A stretch of DNA of 64,000 nucleotides, taken from assembly GCA_040954595.2 (NCBI GenBank), contig CM082578.2, positions 5,084,001-5,148,000 on the forward strand, read 5' to 3'. The notes beneath the pieces were generated by a model. It was not told the origin of the DNA, ran no database searches, and was given only the letters and a program-made list of their open reading frames with translations. The position numbers were made by a program, and so were the translations under genes. This DNA comes from Balanoglossus misakiensis. Taxonomy: Eukaryota; Hemichordata. Shown here one piece after another: positions 13,132 through 28,020 of this stretch; within the stretch, counting starts at the first letter, position 1; every line of letters starts with the position of its first letter.

Positions 13132-16100
13132 CTCACTGAATTCCTCACTAAACAGTTTCAACGGAAAGCAAAACGCCAGGTGTTATTTAAGGATGCACAC
13201 ACCTGTCTGAGAACTGGGAATTTAGAAGTCGTTGGCATGGGTCTGTTTTGTTGGCTGATTCAATATCCGAAACTTATCTTAGTTGCTAAATTGATTTTTT
13301 CACGTATTAACGGCGCGCTGATTGCGAAGAACCCCGGCGTGTTCAACAGTTGGACAAGGGAACGAAATGAGCAGAGGTTAGACAACATGAAAGCGAAAGA
13401 ACAAAGGAACCCATATTGATGGCGAAATGTCAAGTCGGTGTCCCTAAAATTGCTTAACAGAGAATTTCTCTTAGATGTCATTTTTACATTGGAATGACAC
13501 GTCAGTGGCAACACTTCTCGAGTTGGTTTATGAATGATAAACTTTCTCGTCTTATGGACGTGGTAGCATTTTCCTTTTGGAAGATGGCAGTGCCATTCAT
13601 ATACAGACACTGAATCAGGAGTTACGGCACCCGGAGATCAAAGTCACTCAGACTCATAAAGCGCTCACACGCTCGCTGCCTATAGTGTATACGCATGTCT
13701 TCGGGCATTTAGTTTTTTTTCACCAAGTGAGATTATTCCACGCATGGAACATGTGTACAGAACACATTCCCAGCGGCGGACAATGTATTCACTGATTATC
13801 ACCATTATGCAGTGACGTACATTTCAACGGCAGGGTTCTCACTTGTTCGGTTTGTTAGCAGCGTCTCTTGCCCTGGAATTGCCGAGTGAGTGTTCTGTTC
13901 GGGTATACACTATAATGAGTTGCCCACATGTAGCGCTACCAATATCGTTCGCTAGCAATTTATCCATAGTGCATCGGAGTGTGTTTAATTTGAGCTTGTT
14001 CAAAGTATGATGTTATTAGGGGGGATTGACATGCCATTAGTTTCACTAAATATCTTGCGCCAATCTCAAGCGATGGGTTCGACTCGATCTGTATAGGAAT
14101 TTCATATTATGCACATGTTTTATAACAATTTTTAATCCTCCGGGTTCCAAGTCATCACTAATGTCGAAAGTGAGCCACATCGTACACACAATATCCGTGG
14201 GGAAAGACATGTAACAATCAAACATACATTGACATGCCCGATTTCAGCAAACCGCCCTTTTCCCGCGCTTTTGACAATCATGGAGAAGGTAAAGCGAAGT
14301 GAAATCGATACAACGTTCTTCGACGAACTATGACGAGATGGTTGACGGTCCATAACTCCGAGGTTTCATTCCCCTCATTTCATTCTACACATTAATGTAC
14401 CATCCGCCGAATTTTATCCAACAGCTACATGTAAGCAAACACACGCACGCACGCACAGATACACAGGACTCTGCAAATCGGTTTTGTTCTCTGTGTGCTG
14501 CAAAGTGGAAACAAAGGCCGAGTTGTATATATAAAAAAACATGTAAATCCAACCGCTTACCTGACTAGTGGTTGCAAGAGACACTAACGAGAGACGCGTA
14601 CTTCTAAACCCCGTCACTAGATATTCATGAAACATACCTTGGTTTCAGGTTATTATACCGTCAGAAACTTCTGATTTGCATAATTTATACACAGAGGTGA
14701 GCAGAACACCAAAAAAAAAATCTTTGAGAACACGTACGCTCTGACGGAACGTGTGGGTGGCTGCTCTTTATACGTTCAGGCGATTGCGCAGCCCGTTGCT
14801 CTTCAGTTTGACAATATTTCATACATTTTGAATTTCAAAGTAAAATGTACAGCTTATTAATAAGAGAACTCATTTTTCCTTGTGCTAACTTGAAGTTTAT
14901 ATATCTCTTTGTAATTTTATTTCTCCTTTCAAATGACATGACAAGTTTGTCGTTTTATGGAAGGGGTTTTTCAAAGAATCGATGGTGTTTCTCTTTCAGG
15001 TAAAAAAGCCCACTTAATTAATTGACAAATATCACAGGCTGAATAATGAAAAGGAGTAGATTGATATTAATGTTTCCTAGGCTTTTCAATGAGGATCATT
15101 TGCCTTTATATTGCGTCCCTCTAAGGGAAAGAAGTAAATCGACAATGATTAAGTTAGCAAAGAGCCTGCGGAGAATTCACAGTGCAAATGCACATCGTAT
15201 GGAGGAATGCCGTGGAATAGACAGATCAATGGAATTTACGCAGAACACACTCCTCTCCTCGGATAAGGCCATTGAAGAGAAACATCATATCGTACATGAA
15301 TATTAGTCCCCCGCCCCAAATGTCGTGTCCACGGGTAATTTCCCCCGTCACTCCCCCCCCCCTCCCCAGTGTCTGATTGGTTTCGCGAAACTGACGTATT
15401 TAGCGCCTTTGACGTGATCAGCCGTTTGACAAAGGCGAGTTTGTGCCCATGCAGCAAGTTCAAAATTAAGAAGATGCGAAAATTGTGGGGAGAAGGCGAC
15501 TAAAATTAAGCTCGTTGAACAAATTGGTCGCGCCCAATTAGAGAGTATTGTATCTGGCATCACTCATGTAGCCGTGTTTAAATCGTGTTGCTTTGCATGC
15601 CTCTGTCTCAGTTTTGTTTTCTGTCGGTTATCTTTATTCATACGGCCAGACAAGGCAAGTCAAATTACGCTGCATGGAAGTCGCGCGGGATTTCCTCGTG
15701 CAGGTTTTCCAGCCCAGTGAACAGGTTTAATAAGACCGGTACATCCGCACCTCTGACGTGCCGTGATACCCGCTAGACGTCAGGAGCAATCCGAGACCTT
15801 CCCCCCCCCCCCCTTCTTTGCCGCCAGTGTCGCTAAACAGTTCCGCGCGCGGATCCTGCGAGAGCCTATCAAAGCATCACACGCTGAAAAGGGCAGATGT
15901 GCGTGAGAGAGAAAACACCAATTACACCTGACAAGAAAACTTTCCAGATAAAGAGATTTCTGACCCTGAACGGCGAGCCACCAACACGGATCGCTCTAAT
16001 GAGGAATTGAAGATGATAGAGTGTCTTAATACTTGCTGGCTGGTTCAAAGGCGTCAGATCCCCGGCCCTGGAGACAAATTGCAAATTAACCTCGCTGTCA

Positions 16101-19100
16101 TTCACTTCATGTTCGCTTGTTTTCTCATTTCTGCCGTAAATGGTTTCAGAAACAATGGTGGATATCTTAAATCTCGCTGAACATTTTGAAATCAGGTTAA
16201 ACAAACGGTAACTCCTCCGTTCAGGATAACTTTCAATCTGTTCAGACACTGTGTGTATATTTCGACTTCTGGGTGGTTTGTATCGCCGCGCCGCCGGTAA
16301 ACTTGGAGCTAAAAGACACACGTGTGTGTATATGCCCACTACAATAACCGCGTCAGTGATGCGTATTATTTGCCAAACTGGTGGGTTGCTCTGGCCAGAT
16401 GGCAATCACAGGATCGAGATGTGAATTGGATAAGTGCCGCCGATAGACATCACATGTAAATTCTAAAGGTACAACAAAATCCATTTCTGTGGGGGAAAGA
16501 ACTTCGGTTTAATGTTAACTATAGGTTGTACTCGGTTGATTCGTCGCTACTGGCATTCTTGAAAGTAACGGTTACTACTTTCTACGTGTGCGTCCATTAT
16601 GCGAATTCTACGCAAGGATGCGTGCACTTGTTATCGGGCGGGGGCTGACGAAATGCTATATTCCTTCACTGTCTCGCTGGGCTAAAAGTTAGACGCGTCC
16701 CACCCTTCAGCTAAGTCATTTTCATATTAGTATATTTCCCAATAAAGTAAATAAGAAATACTGTAGTAAGCGATGCTTAACAAGTAAATGTTGGCAAGCG
16801 ATAAAAATACTAAAATTTCCCTGCAAGTACATGACTGTATGACAGTTCATTTGACAACTTATTTGACAACAATTTATTCTTCCATGTGATGTGCATTTGC
16901 ATTAAACCTTTTCTTAAATTTTGTGGTTGGAAAAATTGAACGGGATACATGTAGTCCATGTCTGCAGCCAAGTTTATGGTGCGAACTTGTCTTTGGAAGA
17001 GCGTCACAGCAGGATACAAGAAGTCGCCCCCACCCCACCGGAAAAGTTCGTCTTAAATCCATTTGCATGGTGTAATTAGTAAGGTCATTTTCAAATGATG
17101 AATGAGAAAATGGGGGGGGGGGGCAATTTACCCCGCTCTTTTTGTAGTTCAAAGGAACTGACTTGTGAAAAGTAGAGATTTTCAAAAAATATAACTCTTT
17201 AATTCCTATGGCCCATCACTCCTAATATTTTGAAGCTCCCTGCACACAAAAACTGCTGGTAGCAATGATTACAATCAAATGCAGTCACGTCATATCTGAC
17301 GAAAACACTGATGTCAAATCGGTGTCCTATTCCGATTACAGTTAGTTTCCTGTGAGTGGCGGGGCGAGATTCCAATGGCTTCGTCAAATTGAAATGGACT
17401 ATTACAAGCCTTTAAGGTAGTTTGCACCTCCAAAAACTATACTGTTTCTCATGTGTCATATTCAAGGGAAATTTGTATTATTTTCTCCCGCATTTGAGAA
17501 TAAAAAATGAGAGTCACCGTGCAAAATTTTGACTGGTAGCTAGAGCCAAGTGCTTCAAATTTGGAATTCAAAATGGCCGACAATCTCAGTGTTACCTCTA
17601 GTGAAGAATGTAGTAGTGATTTTTATGAAAACAAGACACTGAACACGGTGTTTTCTGTCTTTTTCTTGAAGACTCATCAGAGACTGTAATGTGGCAGTGC
17701 ATAAAATGGTTTGGGGGTCATTTTTCAAAAAATCTGTCTCCGAGGTACGACAAGGACAAATGGAACTAAAACCAGACAATTCCCAGGATCCTCTTCACTC
17801 AAATGCAAATGAATAAACCAATCGGGCATTACAAAGAAAGTCCTAAAGATGTGAGTTCTCTCGTTGCCTTAGCCGTGCAGTTTTCAGAGTGGGCATACAA
17901 AGCTTAGCTTCAAGCTCCCAATGAGTGACACGAGGGACCATCCGCGCTACAACGTCAACCGGGAGCATTGACTTCCACGTCGTCATGGTAACGCTGTTGG
18001 CAGTTTGATTACAAAGGCGCGGAAAGGGTCAGACAGAGAAGATAAAGTGCGTCTTCAAATTGACAGTGACAACATTTGAGAAGGAAAGCACACCTGCCTA
18101 AAGTAGATGGTTGATTAAGTTGACACAGTGCTGAAGTAGAGATAATACTTAGGCCGTATTGACACTGCTATTCTCAATGTGGGAGATGTATGTGAGCATA
18201 CTTAGCGTGTAAACCTATCGTTGCACCTGAAAGTGCAGACGCATCTAACTTATCTGATGGTTTTACAGTGAGATGTTTGTCACGCTTGCTTTTTCTGTTG
18301 TTGTGCAAATATCACTCCTTGAACGACAGTTTCCCTTGTGAACGCATTGCTGGCTGGTGTTTGCGAAGCTGGGTTGGCCTCCAACGCCATAAACCTGTGC
18401 ACGTACTTCTTCGACTGCTCCGCTATGAAACGCGTTCACCGATAACCGTGGCTGATGACGTAAAACCTTGGAATTTGCATGGGAGCAGAGAGTGCGGCGC
18501 GCAATGGTTCAACTTTCAAGAGGCGCATTAACGGAGTGTCGCACGTAGTGTCGGACACAAGATACATTAGTGACACTGAGAAATGTTATGTTATCAGGAG
18601 CATCCGTTGACATGGCGACATGTCATCAATTAGTGATAGGGCACAGTTCAGAAAAAAATGAAACTCATTTTCAAAGACGCCAAGTCCGACATGCCCGAAA
18701 GTAACGGTACCAGTCCTTTGAGACCGAGGATCAGGTTATCCTACTGGTCTTCTGTAGGTGTCTCTATGGAAACCCGCCAAAATAATGAACAAAGCGATAC
18801 ACCGACTAAATCGTTATAGGGGATGTTTCGGATGCTGTTTGTGGCGGTTTGTAACACGACTAACTACAAAAGCAACTCGATTAAACTTGAATCATGGTTT
18901 CATAAAAAAATCTATCGCTAGGTTGGTGGCGCGAAACTCGGTTGATTGCCGCCATTAAACTATGCCCGATGAGCATAAGACCCATAACAGCAAGGTTTGC
19001 ACAGGGGTCGAGTAATAGAAGACTAACGGCTGAGTTATTTGTCACTTAGGTGATTGTACGTCTCAGTGCTTATACCATTTGACCGGTCGCGTGTCTCTAC

Positions 19101-21942
19101 TCAAACAAATTCACGCATTTGCCAAAGTTTTATTGCCAACCGTGTAACTCGAGAAATGAAAATTAAATAAATAAAGGTAATGCGCCTATGGAGTTAATTT
19201 CACTTTGCATGTGATAGTAAATATACTTGTGGCATAACATCAACCACGGACACTTGAAAACCATACATTTGAACACCATCGGCCAAATATGACAGTTTAG
19301 TCATAGACTCCCTCAGTGTGTTCTCGTAGGAGTGAAAGACGAAGTGGAGAATAAGAGCATTAAAATGAAAGCTGAAATAGAAACTGAATGAAGTATTTAA
19401 TATCAACCTCTGAAATGTTTTTAGACTGAACGATACGTAATCGCTGTCATTTAGTGAATGAAGATATTAGGTCACGTTTTGAATAAGATGTGAGTTTCAA
19501 GATGACGTATCGCCTGACGCGATTGTGTTGTTCATATGTTGCTTATCAAGCCACTTTCAAAGAAACCGCTACCGGTCACGTATCGAACTATCGATTCATA
19601 ATCGCCTCTTTGTATCATCCGATGCATGATCCAATCTTCGCGCCTTTGGATTATTCACGAATTGATTTGCAATGCCCAATTTTTTATATTGCCACTAGCC
19701 AAAACTTGTCGACTGAGTCCAGTCGGATCAAAACGACCAGCCACTGTGAGAATTGCACCACCTAGGCCTATGCCGAATCGATCGTTCCTTCCACGCCCAC
19801 TTGCACCTCCGGGATCCGGTGCAGACACAAAATCCGCATCCCAGTTTGATGAGTGCGCACGTGTTTGTAAAAAAAATGCTGCTTATTGGTGAAAAATGGC
19901 AAGCTTTGGGACCTTAAACTTTCCATAAAGTAAGGAGTGAGACTCACTCTTCGCCCACACTTGTCTTCCAATTCTTGGATAAAAACTTACAAATCACCTA
20001 CTACATAGACATCATCACGGCACTGAGGGTGGTATCCGACTAATTTTTTTAATAAGACTCATTTGTCTTGACTGTACTGACCCGGATCTAGATACGGATA
20101 ATAATTACAAATATAAAGCGTGGACCGCTCAGACAGCGATCAAACACAACAGATATGGAAATATAGTTATACAGTAGTAAGCTGTCCGGGAAAAATACAT
20201 ACACAAAAAATACATCACGTATTTTGTCTCATCAATTCCCAGCACTAATTCAATTATCAAAAGAGAATTAGAATTTGAAATGAAGTAAAATTATGGCTTA
20301 AATTCCTCCAGAAACACACAGTGTAACTTTGATAAAGAGAGATTTTACTAGGCACTAAATTCTAATATGTCACCTCTCAGCAGGTAAAAATACTCACAAA
20401 CCTTGACGAGAGAATAATTGTATACTCTTTTAGTGATCTTGGCAGAGCAACGCGCTTAATAAAGCCTCGGTGCAGATATGACAAACGGATTCTTCTAAAG
20501 TGGGAATGAACACGCTGGCGATACTTCTAATTTAGCTAATCTTCCCGATTTAGATCGATTCACAAATGCGCCGAGAATAGTGTTATTCAATCTCAACGGA
20601 TTCTGTCGTTTGAGGGGCACTTGATGGTGTAGAATTGCCCACTCGTCCATAAGGTGACCTTTTTGGGGAGGGGTCGTGCACGCTGACCTCTCAAATGGCG
20701 GTGCGATGACGTCATCGGCGTTTGGTTGTTTAAATGAATGGGGGAATCCTCTGGATTGTGGCGTTGAAGGATCGCTGCAACAGATTCCTTCATAGTTCAA
20801 CATTGTGTCTTTTTTGTGAGGATACATTGTCTGGGGCAATCTTAGAAGCCGATCATTAAAATGATGTCTTCTTGCGCGCCCGTGTTTTTTAATAAGGGCG
20901 GAAAAACGACAGTGACGGTGCATAATGGCGATTATTACAGGCATGGTTATTACGGCAAAGTGTAATTTGCAAGGAGTGGGTTTAGGCAATGTTGGCCGTC
21001 GCCCACTCACCAAACACTCCAGTCTTTACAGAAAAAAAAAACGTGATTGAACTCTGAATGATATTAATCCGAAAATGAGGCGACGTGAAGCACGTTGCAC
21101 AGAGTTTCTCAAAGTTATTGCCCACAGTTAATATTTTGTCGCGAAAGTCGAGGGTTGTTAATTCAGACTTGAACGCCAACACGTAAACTTGTGGGCGTTC
21201 ACCTCCAAGCAGAAAAGCGCTATATTTTTTAGCCTAATCGTTGGCAATAGAGCAGCGCTTCATTTGATATCAGCATCGCTTAGAAGCCTCGGCACTTGAC
21301 TCATTTCACCACATTCACGATTACGGCAGAAATCCAAGGGCAGTTTCTTATTGTGCTCCTCAACCAACAGACACGTGTGCCTCCTTGTTAATTTGAATAA
21401 TACAAACAATATGTTAGGGTGCACGCCAAAATATTACCAGCACTGTGTCCAGATATCACGTGATTGTTGAGTAAAAAAGCGCCCAACAGCAATAGATCAC
21501 AAACCTATAATGCTGTTTTTAAAAACAAGCATCGCAGTGGTTTTTTGCTTAAAGGTGTTACAATAAAAGATCTAAATGAGGCCTGGCTGGTCTGGCTGGA
21601 CGATTCGAACTATTATAAATAGAACACAAAAAGACCTAACGATGGTGTTGGGTTTTTAACAGTTTTACTAAGTTAATACTGTCTTTTACTGACTAATGTC
21701 ATTTACTATGACTAACTCACCTCTAAAATTTTGTCAAATTAAGTTCAGTAATAAATCAGTAAATGTGCCTTTGAAGTTGTATTTTTTAAAGTATTTCGTG
21801 CATGTAGTGAAATTACGAATGATCAGTTTTACAGAAACCAAATAACAAAGAAACAAACTACAATATGATCAGTGTACATGCGAAGAAATCTGGTTTTAAA
21901 ATGATATCAATGTAACAAAAATCTGGTCATTGATGCACACGA

Positions 21943-22000
<58 letters not shown>
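21943..22000. repeat. (ACAG)n microsatellite
   Basis: About 14 uninterrupted GACA units. Confidence 0.97.
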
Positions 22001-22003
<3 letters not shown>

Positions 22004-22802
22004 AGTATACGATAGGAGCCTCTGCCAGTACACAACTGCTTAAATCATATTCCCAAACCGGAAGAATCAACCCAACGACAGTCAAACTATTCATTTGCTT
22101 CAATTTCTTTGCAAAAAGCGTGGCCTGCGGCGTATACCGTCATGCATTGTGTTCATTTGACAATTCACGTCGGACACAGTTGTAGACACTGGCTAAATTG
22201 CAATGGTCGTTAGTTGGGTGACAGTTCGCTTGCCCTTTCACATTTCAGCATTATATTCATAACTCATCTGCAGAACCATGAAACTGTCAGAATAACAAAA
22301 CGAGAAATACAAATGCAAACGTTGCTCTACTTTCAATGAGAATTATTTTTTACGACGCGGTGCAAGCAACGTATTGTGAAATGGCAGCGGTTGAATGCAT
22401 GACCAGTTCTAACAAACGAGGGCAATCGCTACTATGCAACTTTAACATTAAAACGGGAGCCATCGTTTGTATAAAAATGTCATTACACACCCACACAGCG
22501 TTGTTGGGAAAAAAACGAACAGTCGAAAAAAAAGTTCTTAATGGCTAAAATTTCAATTCCAACTGTCGAGTGAACGATATTACCGCAACAGGAGAGCAAG
22601 GGGGATTGACACACATTGGGCACTGACGGATTTTAATAAAGGGGTCTACAGATGAGTTTATTTTGTCGTCTTTGTTCGGTGTGTATGTGTCGGGGAGGGT
22701 GGGGAGGTCACGGTTAATGTCCAAGTTTCAAAATTCTGACGCAATCAAAGCAAACTCTACCTCTCGAAAATATTTTTCACACCAAGACGATCACGTGATA
22801 TA

Positions 22803-23040
22803 TATTGTCGAGAGGTGTGCATTTATCCGCCATGTTTAATGATTCCTTTCGGGAACAATTCACCGAGGGGTATGCATTTGTCTGTGCTATTATATTAAAC
22901 TAAGGAGCAATTCATCAAGAGGGCACTATTTACCGGGAACAATACATTCAATAAAGAAACAATTCGCCGAGAGGTATGTGTTTACCTGTAACATTACACA
23001 TTCACTCAAAACGCAATTCCCGTTTCACTGAAAGGTTTGT
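22803..23040. repeat. Degenerate tandem repeat, unit about 52–55 bp
   Basis: At least four diverged units anchored on CGAGAGGTRTGCATTTA-like words at 22809, 22864, 22916 and 22968 (spacing 55, 52, 52). Each is preceded by AACAATTC or a variant. A fifth unit may start near 23020. It is too degenerate to be coding. Confidence 0.6.
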
Positions 23041-24126
23041 AAAATCTCGAGGATCGGCATTGTTGTTACACATGACGGTAAATCGAAGGCGGCGGCCGTG
23101 CATCTGTCAATATATGTGCCCATCGAGCAGAATCGTTAGAAATCATCAAACAAAGTTATCTCCGTAATGTTGTAAACACACACCCACGACAAGAAAGAAA
23201 TCGATCAGCAATCTATGCGAAGCTTCAATACCACGGATTTCCATTGTATATATCGAAGTCTGTCGATTTTCGTTGTTTCGAGGCTTTTATGCTTCCCGCG
23301 TTGATGAATTGTTGGATGTCCGACTCGGCTTTATTAAATCAAGTAAGTTGATACAGGCGTTGCCCGTGTCATTGGTAAAGGGTGCTAATTAAGAAAAGTG
23401 GGGCGGTATAGTCAAGTTTATTAGGCTACAGCAAATTATAAACACAGCTTGGTTTTAACTTGACGAGGGCATTACAGAAAACAAATCGCTCCTACATTGA
23501 CAAAGTTCAACATGGAGATTTACACTGTGGTTCAGCCTCTCTAAGGCAGCATTCCGTTTCATGGCGGGGAAGGGGGAGAATCATCATTCTTATTTTTAAA
23601 TGTCTAAATCGCATAGACGTCTTTACCGTCTTTCATCTATTTTTTCGTACAACAACATTTTTGTCTCTCGATATTTGTCACTCATTAACCTAACAGCTTG
23701 TTGTACACCTACCATGCAAGTTGCTATCTTCTACTAATTTCTCTGTGACAAAATTCAGCATAAGATTCAAAAGTGATCGTGTTATTGATCATGTATGCAG
23801 GACGCCGTAAACGGAAATCACTGTAGGCCTAATAGCGTTTTGTCTTCCAACAATAGCCCTAGTATATCGATAAGGCGACGGTCAATGGATTTTTGAACTC
23901 GTAACCAGTGCAATGTGCGATGGATTTTCAAAATTTCACGCGTGGTGTATGAAACCGCTTGATACAGAAACGAACCTCTGGAGCATGGCCAACCTTGCTC
24001 TCCGACAGAAATAGAAATGCTTTGAGCCACCAACGAACATACATGTATCAATCAAAAGGCACGCAGCGCACAGACCCGATGGGGGTGGGGGGTGGGGGGT
24101 TAATTCACTGAACACATATTAACGTT

Positions 24127-24238
24127 CCCACCTTCCTTCCTTCCTTCCTCCCTCCCTTCCTTCCTTCCTTCCTGTCTTCCTTCCTTCCTGTCTTCCTGTC
24201 TTCCTTCCTTCCTTCCTTCCTTCATTCATTCATTCAGC
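24127..24238. repeat. (CTTC)n polypyrimidine tract
   Basis: CTTC units interrupted by CTCC and CTGT, ending in ATTC. Confidence 0.95.
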
Positions 24239-26465
24239 GCCCTGCACTTTACAGTATTGTTTTAGTACAAAATTATTTAAGATTTCTGAAATTTTCTTTT
24301 GAAAAACTTTGGCAAATCTTGCCAAATCTTGCTTTTTTACACAAACTGCCAACATCAACAGCCAAATTAATCAAGACCACTTTTCATTCCACACTTCAGT
24401 CGCTCTGACCTGATTGATTCAGTTTAAAGAGGGTTTCGGTTCTCTCTCGCCTCTACCCTTTCAAAACCTCTTAACACACGAGTAGCGTCGAAAGGAAGAA
24501 AACACTTTTCCCTTTTGCTTTTCCCGATGCCTGTCGATAGACATGCAAGTTCCTGTACATGCGCAAACACTTCGGCGGGATTCGATATTTGAACATATGG
24601 CTAAGCCTATAAGATTCCTATGGTTTTTGGAGTGTGCAATTGAAACTCGCATTCAGTGAGTATTTCGCCACTTGGTATTTCAAGCGAACGTGGTTAAGAG
24701 GTTTTTTCCCAAAATGAATGTGATATTGAAGTTGTCACAAATCTGTACGGTGGATAATTCGAAACCTTGACAACACCCCACGTCAATTAGATTACGTCAT
24801 CCAGAACCTTAAGTAAGGCTATGCACTGCATCTGGGTAGTCATCTACCTGAGGCCCACGAGAGAATTCGAGAAACTTTGCTCAGCTAATCCAAGTTCTCT
24901 CCTGTGTGGCAGCCTTTATCGGCTCATCAGGTTAGGACACGCTGCGCCTGAAGTTCAATTTTGAACCGCCGTTCTCAAATCAATGTTATCATGCAACTTT
25001 ATAGCTTTCTTGCTAGTAAACTTTGCAGTTTACAAAGCACTCGGCGAATTCAGTCGGAGAGGCGGGTTTATCGTTTTGCGTGTATTTGCGTTTCTTTAAC
25101 TGAGGATTCCAATAATACCCATATCTCTATACATATTTGGTGGCGGACAAATTTGTGAGGAGGCGGGGGGGGGGGGGGGCAGCCCATTCCTCAAAACACT
25201 ATTTTCACACTCAAATTTAACCAATTCACGCTTCACTTACATGTACATGGCGGTCAACAAGCAACACCTACAGTAATAACGTGGGCGAAATTTCGTGAGA
25301 ATGTGCGGCACTTTCCAAACCATTTGTCCCGATTCACTGATGAGAATTTTTTGACTCATTTCTACCTGGCCTTTACACGTTCCCTTGTTGACAGCCTATA
25401 TTCCAGTGGCCAGTCGAATAATCTTCGATTTCTTGCACACTAAAAGGTATCGTTATTGTGAACGACCCAGCACTACTGTTAATAAAGAGGTGTGACTTTT
25501 AAACAAATTATGTTCTGTGGGATTGAAGGAGTAACGCACCATGGTCGTTGCTTAGCCATATAAGCACACCTTTACGCATGTGTCGAAAGTTTACAAAGTG
25601 GACATTTTATAATTATTTGTGGTCGCGGGTGTTAAAAAGGAGAGTGACTTTGGTAAACTGTGCTATCGCTGACCAGATATTTCCCTAATTACTTTTAAAA
25701 TATGTTGTACACAAAAAACTAAAACACTAAAATGTATTAAAATGTACTTTGTCGTGGTTTGATACTCATATCTCGTACCACATAGCATAACCATCTTACA
25801 ATTTGAAGAGCTTGGAACTTCGGCAGAGCCCGGTACGTTTAAAGATCCAACCGTTTTGAATGGATTGCACTGACGATATTGACAAAGATTCAAATGCTTC
25901 TCTCTCCATTATATTATCTGTTAATGGAGACTACACTAGCCAAACCGACACAAAACATTACGTCATGGTTGATGACGTAGTGCAGGCATCTGACATAACA
26001 TTGCAATCGGACTCGAGCACTTTGACAAGACAACATCACAGCTTTGCTAATTTCCCGACGAATGATTCAACCGATTTGTGAATGTGTCATCGCCAGCTTA
26101 GAATAATAGGCAGGTGAGATAAGTATTTGGGACAGAAAACACATAGACAGTCTACCAGCCAGGATGACCATTACACTAATTAATGATTGATATATATTTA
26201 GAAGGGCCGCCTCTGTTTTATTTCCTGTGACCGAAAGAAAATCGATGACGGCGTGACGTGTGCACAGGATAAAATACGAATGACCTGGGATTTAAAAATT
26301 GCGGAAGAGTAAAGAGACAAGCTATCAAGTCGAACTCGAATTGACGCCTCCACTAGCGACGCCAATTATGATATAGGCCTGAAAGTCGACACACTCGCAA
26401 TGTGCCGGGCCCGAGCCGCGGAAAACTCACGAAAATGCAAAATGCGTTTCCACGGGGAAATGACA

Positions 26466-26480
26466 GCGCCCTCTAGTGGT
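26466..26480 (-). promoter_or_regulatory. CTCF-like binding site
   Basis: The plus strand reads GCGCCCTCTAGTGGT. Its reverse complement (CCACTAGAGGGCGC) is a near-consensus CTCF core. The site sits in a GC-richer patch inside the gene-poor left half. Function is inferred from the motif alone. Confidence 0.4.
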
Positions 26481-27839
26481 CACATCAAACCAGTATGATT
26501 TGGAGATCTTTGCACGAATCAACAACTTAAATACATGTAATATGTTCTTGGCCATGAGAAAATGAAGGAGATAGGAAGAAAGATAGTGGGCACCTTTCTT
26601 TCCGACTAAATGACTCTGAAAGAAAAAAACAATTGTATTCAATCTGGGTTTAACATCTCATCATATCTAGCCGTTTTAAGCGGATAAACATTCCTCCTGT
26701 ATACGTAACCTTGGTTGGTTTCCCAAACGTGGCGCGTTCTCACCAAAGATATAACGTCAGAATTGTTTACCCAATATAGGAGCATGTGCCTGTCAAGGGT
26801 TTATATTTGACACTTTGTAGCCGTCAAATCTGCAGCCGTTTAACCGCTGTGACCTTCACACTTTGCAATCGTGTATTCTACGCGATGCCATGTTAAAAAT
26901 CAATTGATCTTGTTTCATACAAGAAAAATAACATTTCCGAATGACGTACGAAATGATGATCAAGTTAGAGTCTGGGGAAAGTCTTCGTCGATTGCAGACC
27001 TAGATTTCGCGTCTGCGCATTGAAAAGTGCTGGTTGACTTGTACAACTAAACATTGGTTTGTTAGTTAGTTTAGACATTTTTCCTTTGCCCTAGGCCTGG
27101 TCCACTATTATGAGACTTGAATTTTCACTTGCAGTCACCTTATTAAGCGTAATTAGTGAACATGCGAAGCCCCCTCATTGGTGCGAACATTGAACATGCC
27201 AGTCTATGAAGCAAATGTACATCAATCAAATATCTAGGTATAAATTGTTAAAGGGTCCCATTTATCGAAACACGCAGGATTTTTAGCGCCAGAATCTCTC
27301 TCAATATCTGGGTCGCATTGCTTTCTTTCTGTGGTATACGTGTATATGTTACAGCCAAACACCAGTTTAACGCTAATTGCCTGTTTTAGAGTTGTATATG
27401 GCACGAGGTCGATGTCAATATCAGTTTGTGGAGAGACCGTGGTAGCAACGAACCTTTCAGCATTTTCATCTGCGATACAATCTTCCAAGTATTAGGTCTA
27501 AATTAGACACCAAAATTTCGTATTTTTATTTTAATTGTGAATCTCGGTGTCATACTGCCAACCTTTTTAGGACGGTGACGCCATTTGGAATTTACTGGCA
27601 AGTCCATATCAAAATCGTATCAAATCGATCTAAAACAATGCAGTTCCTGGACTAGAACCTTTGACCTTTGAGGTGGAACAAACCAGTAACTGATAGTTTA
27701 CGGTGCGATAATTCACTTGGTCGTGTGAGTATAAGTAACGTAACTTAGTCTTTTCAGAATGACACAAAGACTGTTGTTTGATTTCGGTGAAACACAAAAT
27801 ACTCAAAAACGAAAGCACGCTAACAGGGACAGAAAGGCG

Positions 27840-28020
27840 ATTCATTCATTCATTCATTCATTCATTCATTCATTCATTCATTCAATCATTCATTCAATCT
27901 ATCATCATTCAATCAATCAATCAATCAATCAACCACCCAACCAACCAATCGTTCGTTCGTTCGTTCGTTCATTCATTCATTCATTCATTCATTCATTCAT
28001 TCATTCATTCATTCATTCTA
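27840..28020. repeat. (ATTC)n / (AATC)n compound microsatellite
   Basis: ATTC units, an AATC/ACCC middle and a GTTC block, then ATTC again. The repeated frame reads HSFIHSF but is not a gene. Confidence 0.97.

Larger units (their letters stand above)
4925..21942. other. Gene-poor region with microsatellites
   Basis: No recognisable exon. Contents: short repeated TTTACAATAA-TCTTGTAA words at 5878–5960, the ATG, CATAT and CT repeats listed separately, a stretch at 12005–12375 with degenerate CATCTTATT words, and a C run near 15354. Moderately long unrecognised minus-strand frames lie at 15869–16405 and 20495–21013, with a palindromic TGACGTCA at 20707–20714. No transfer-RNA or ribosomal-RNA gene was noticed. 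Confidence 0.5.

Noticed and set aside
14070-14095. Possible transfer-RNA B box (GGTTCGACTC)
   Set aside because: No matching A box or cloverleaf arms could be drawn around it.
15869-16405. 178-residue minus-strand frame
   Set aside because: Non-repetitive and the longest such frame in the desert, but no domain, signal peptide or splice context is recognisable. Chance open frames of this size are expected in 30 kb.
20495-21013. 172-residue minus-strand frame
   Set aside because: No family resemblance and no codon or splice support.
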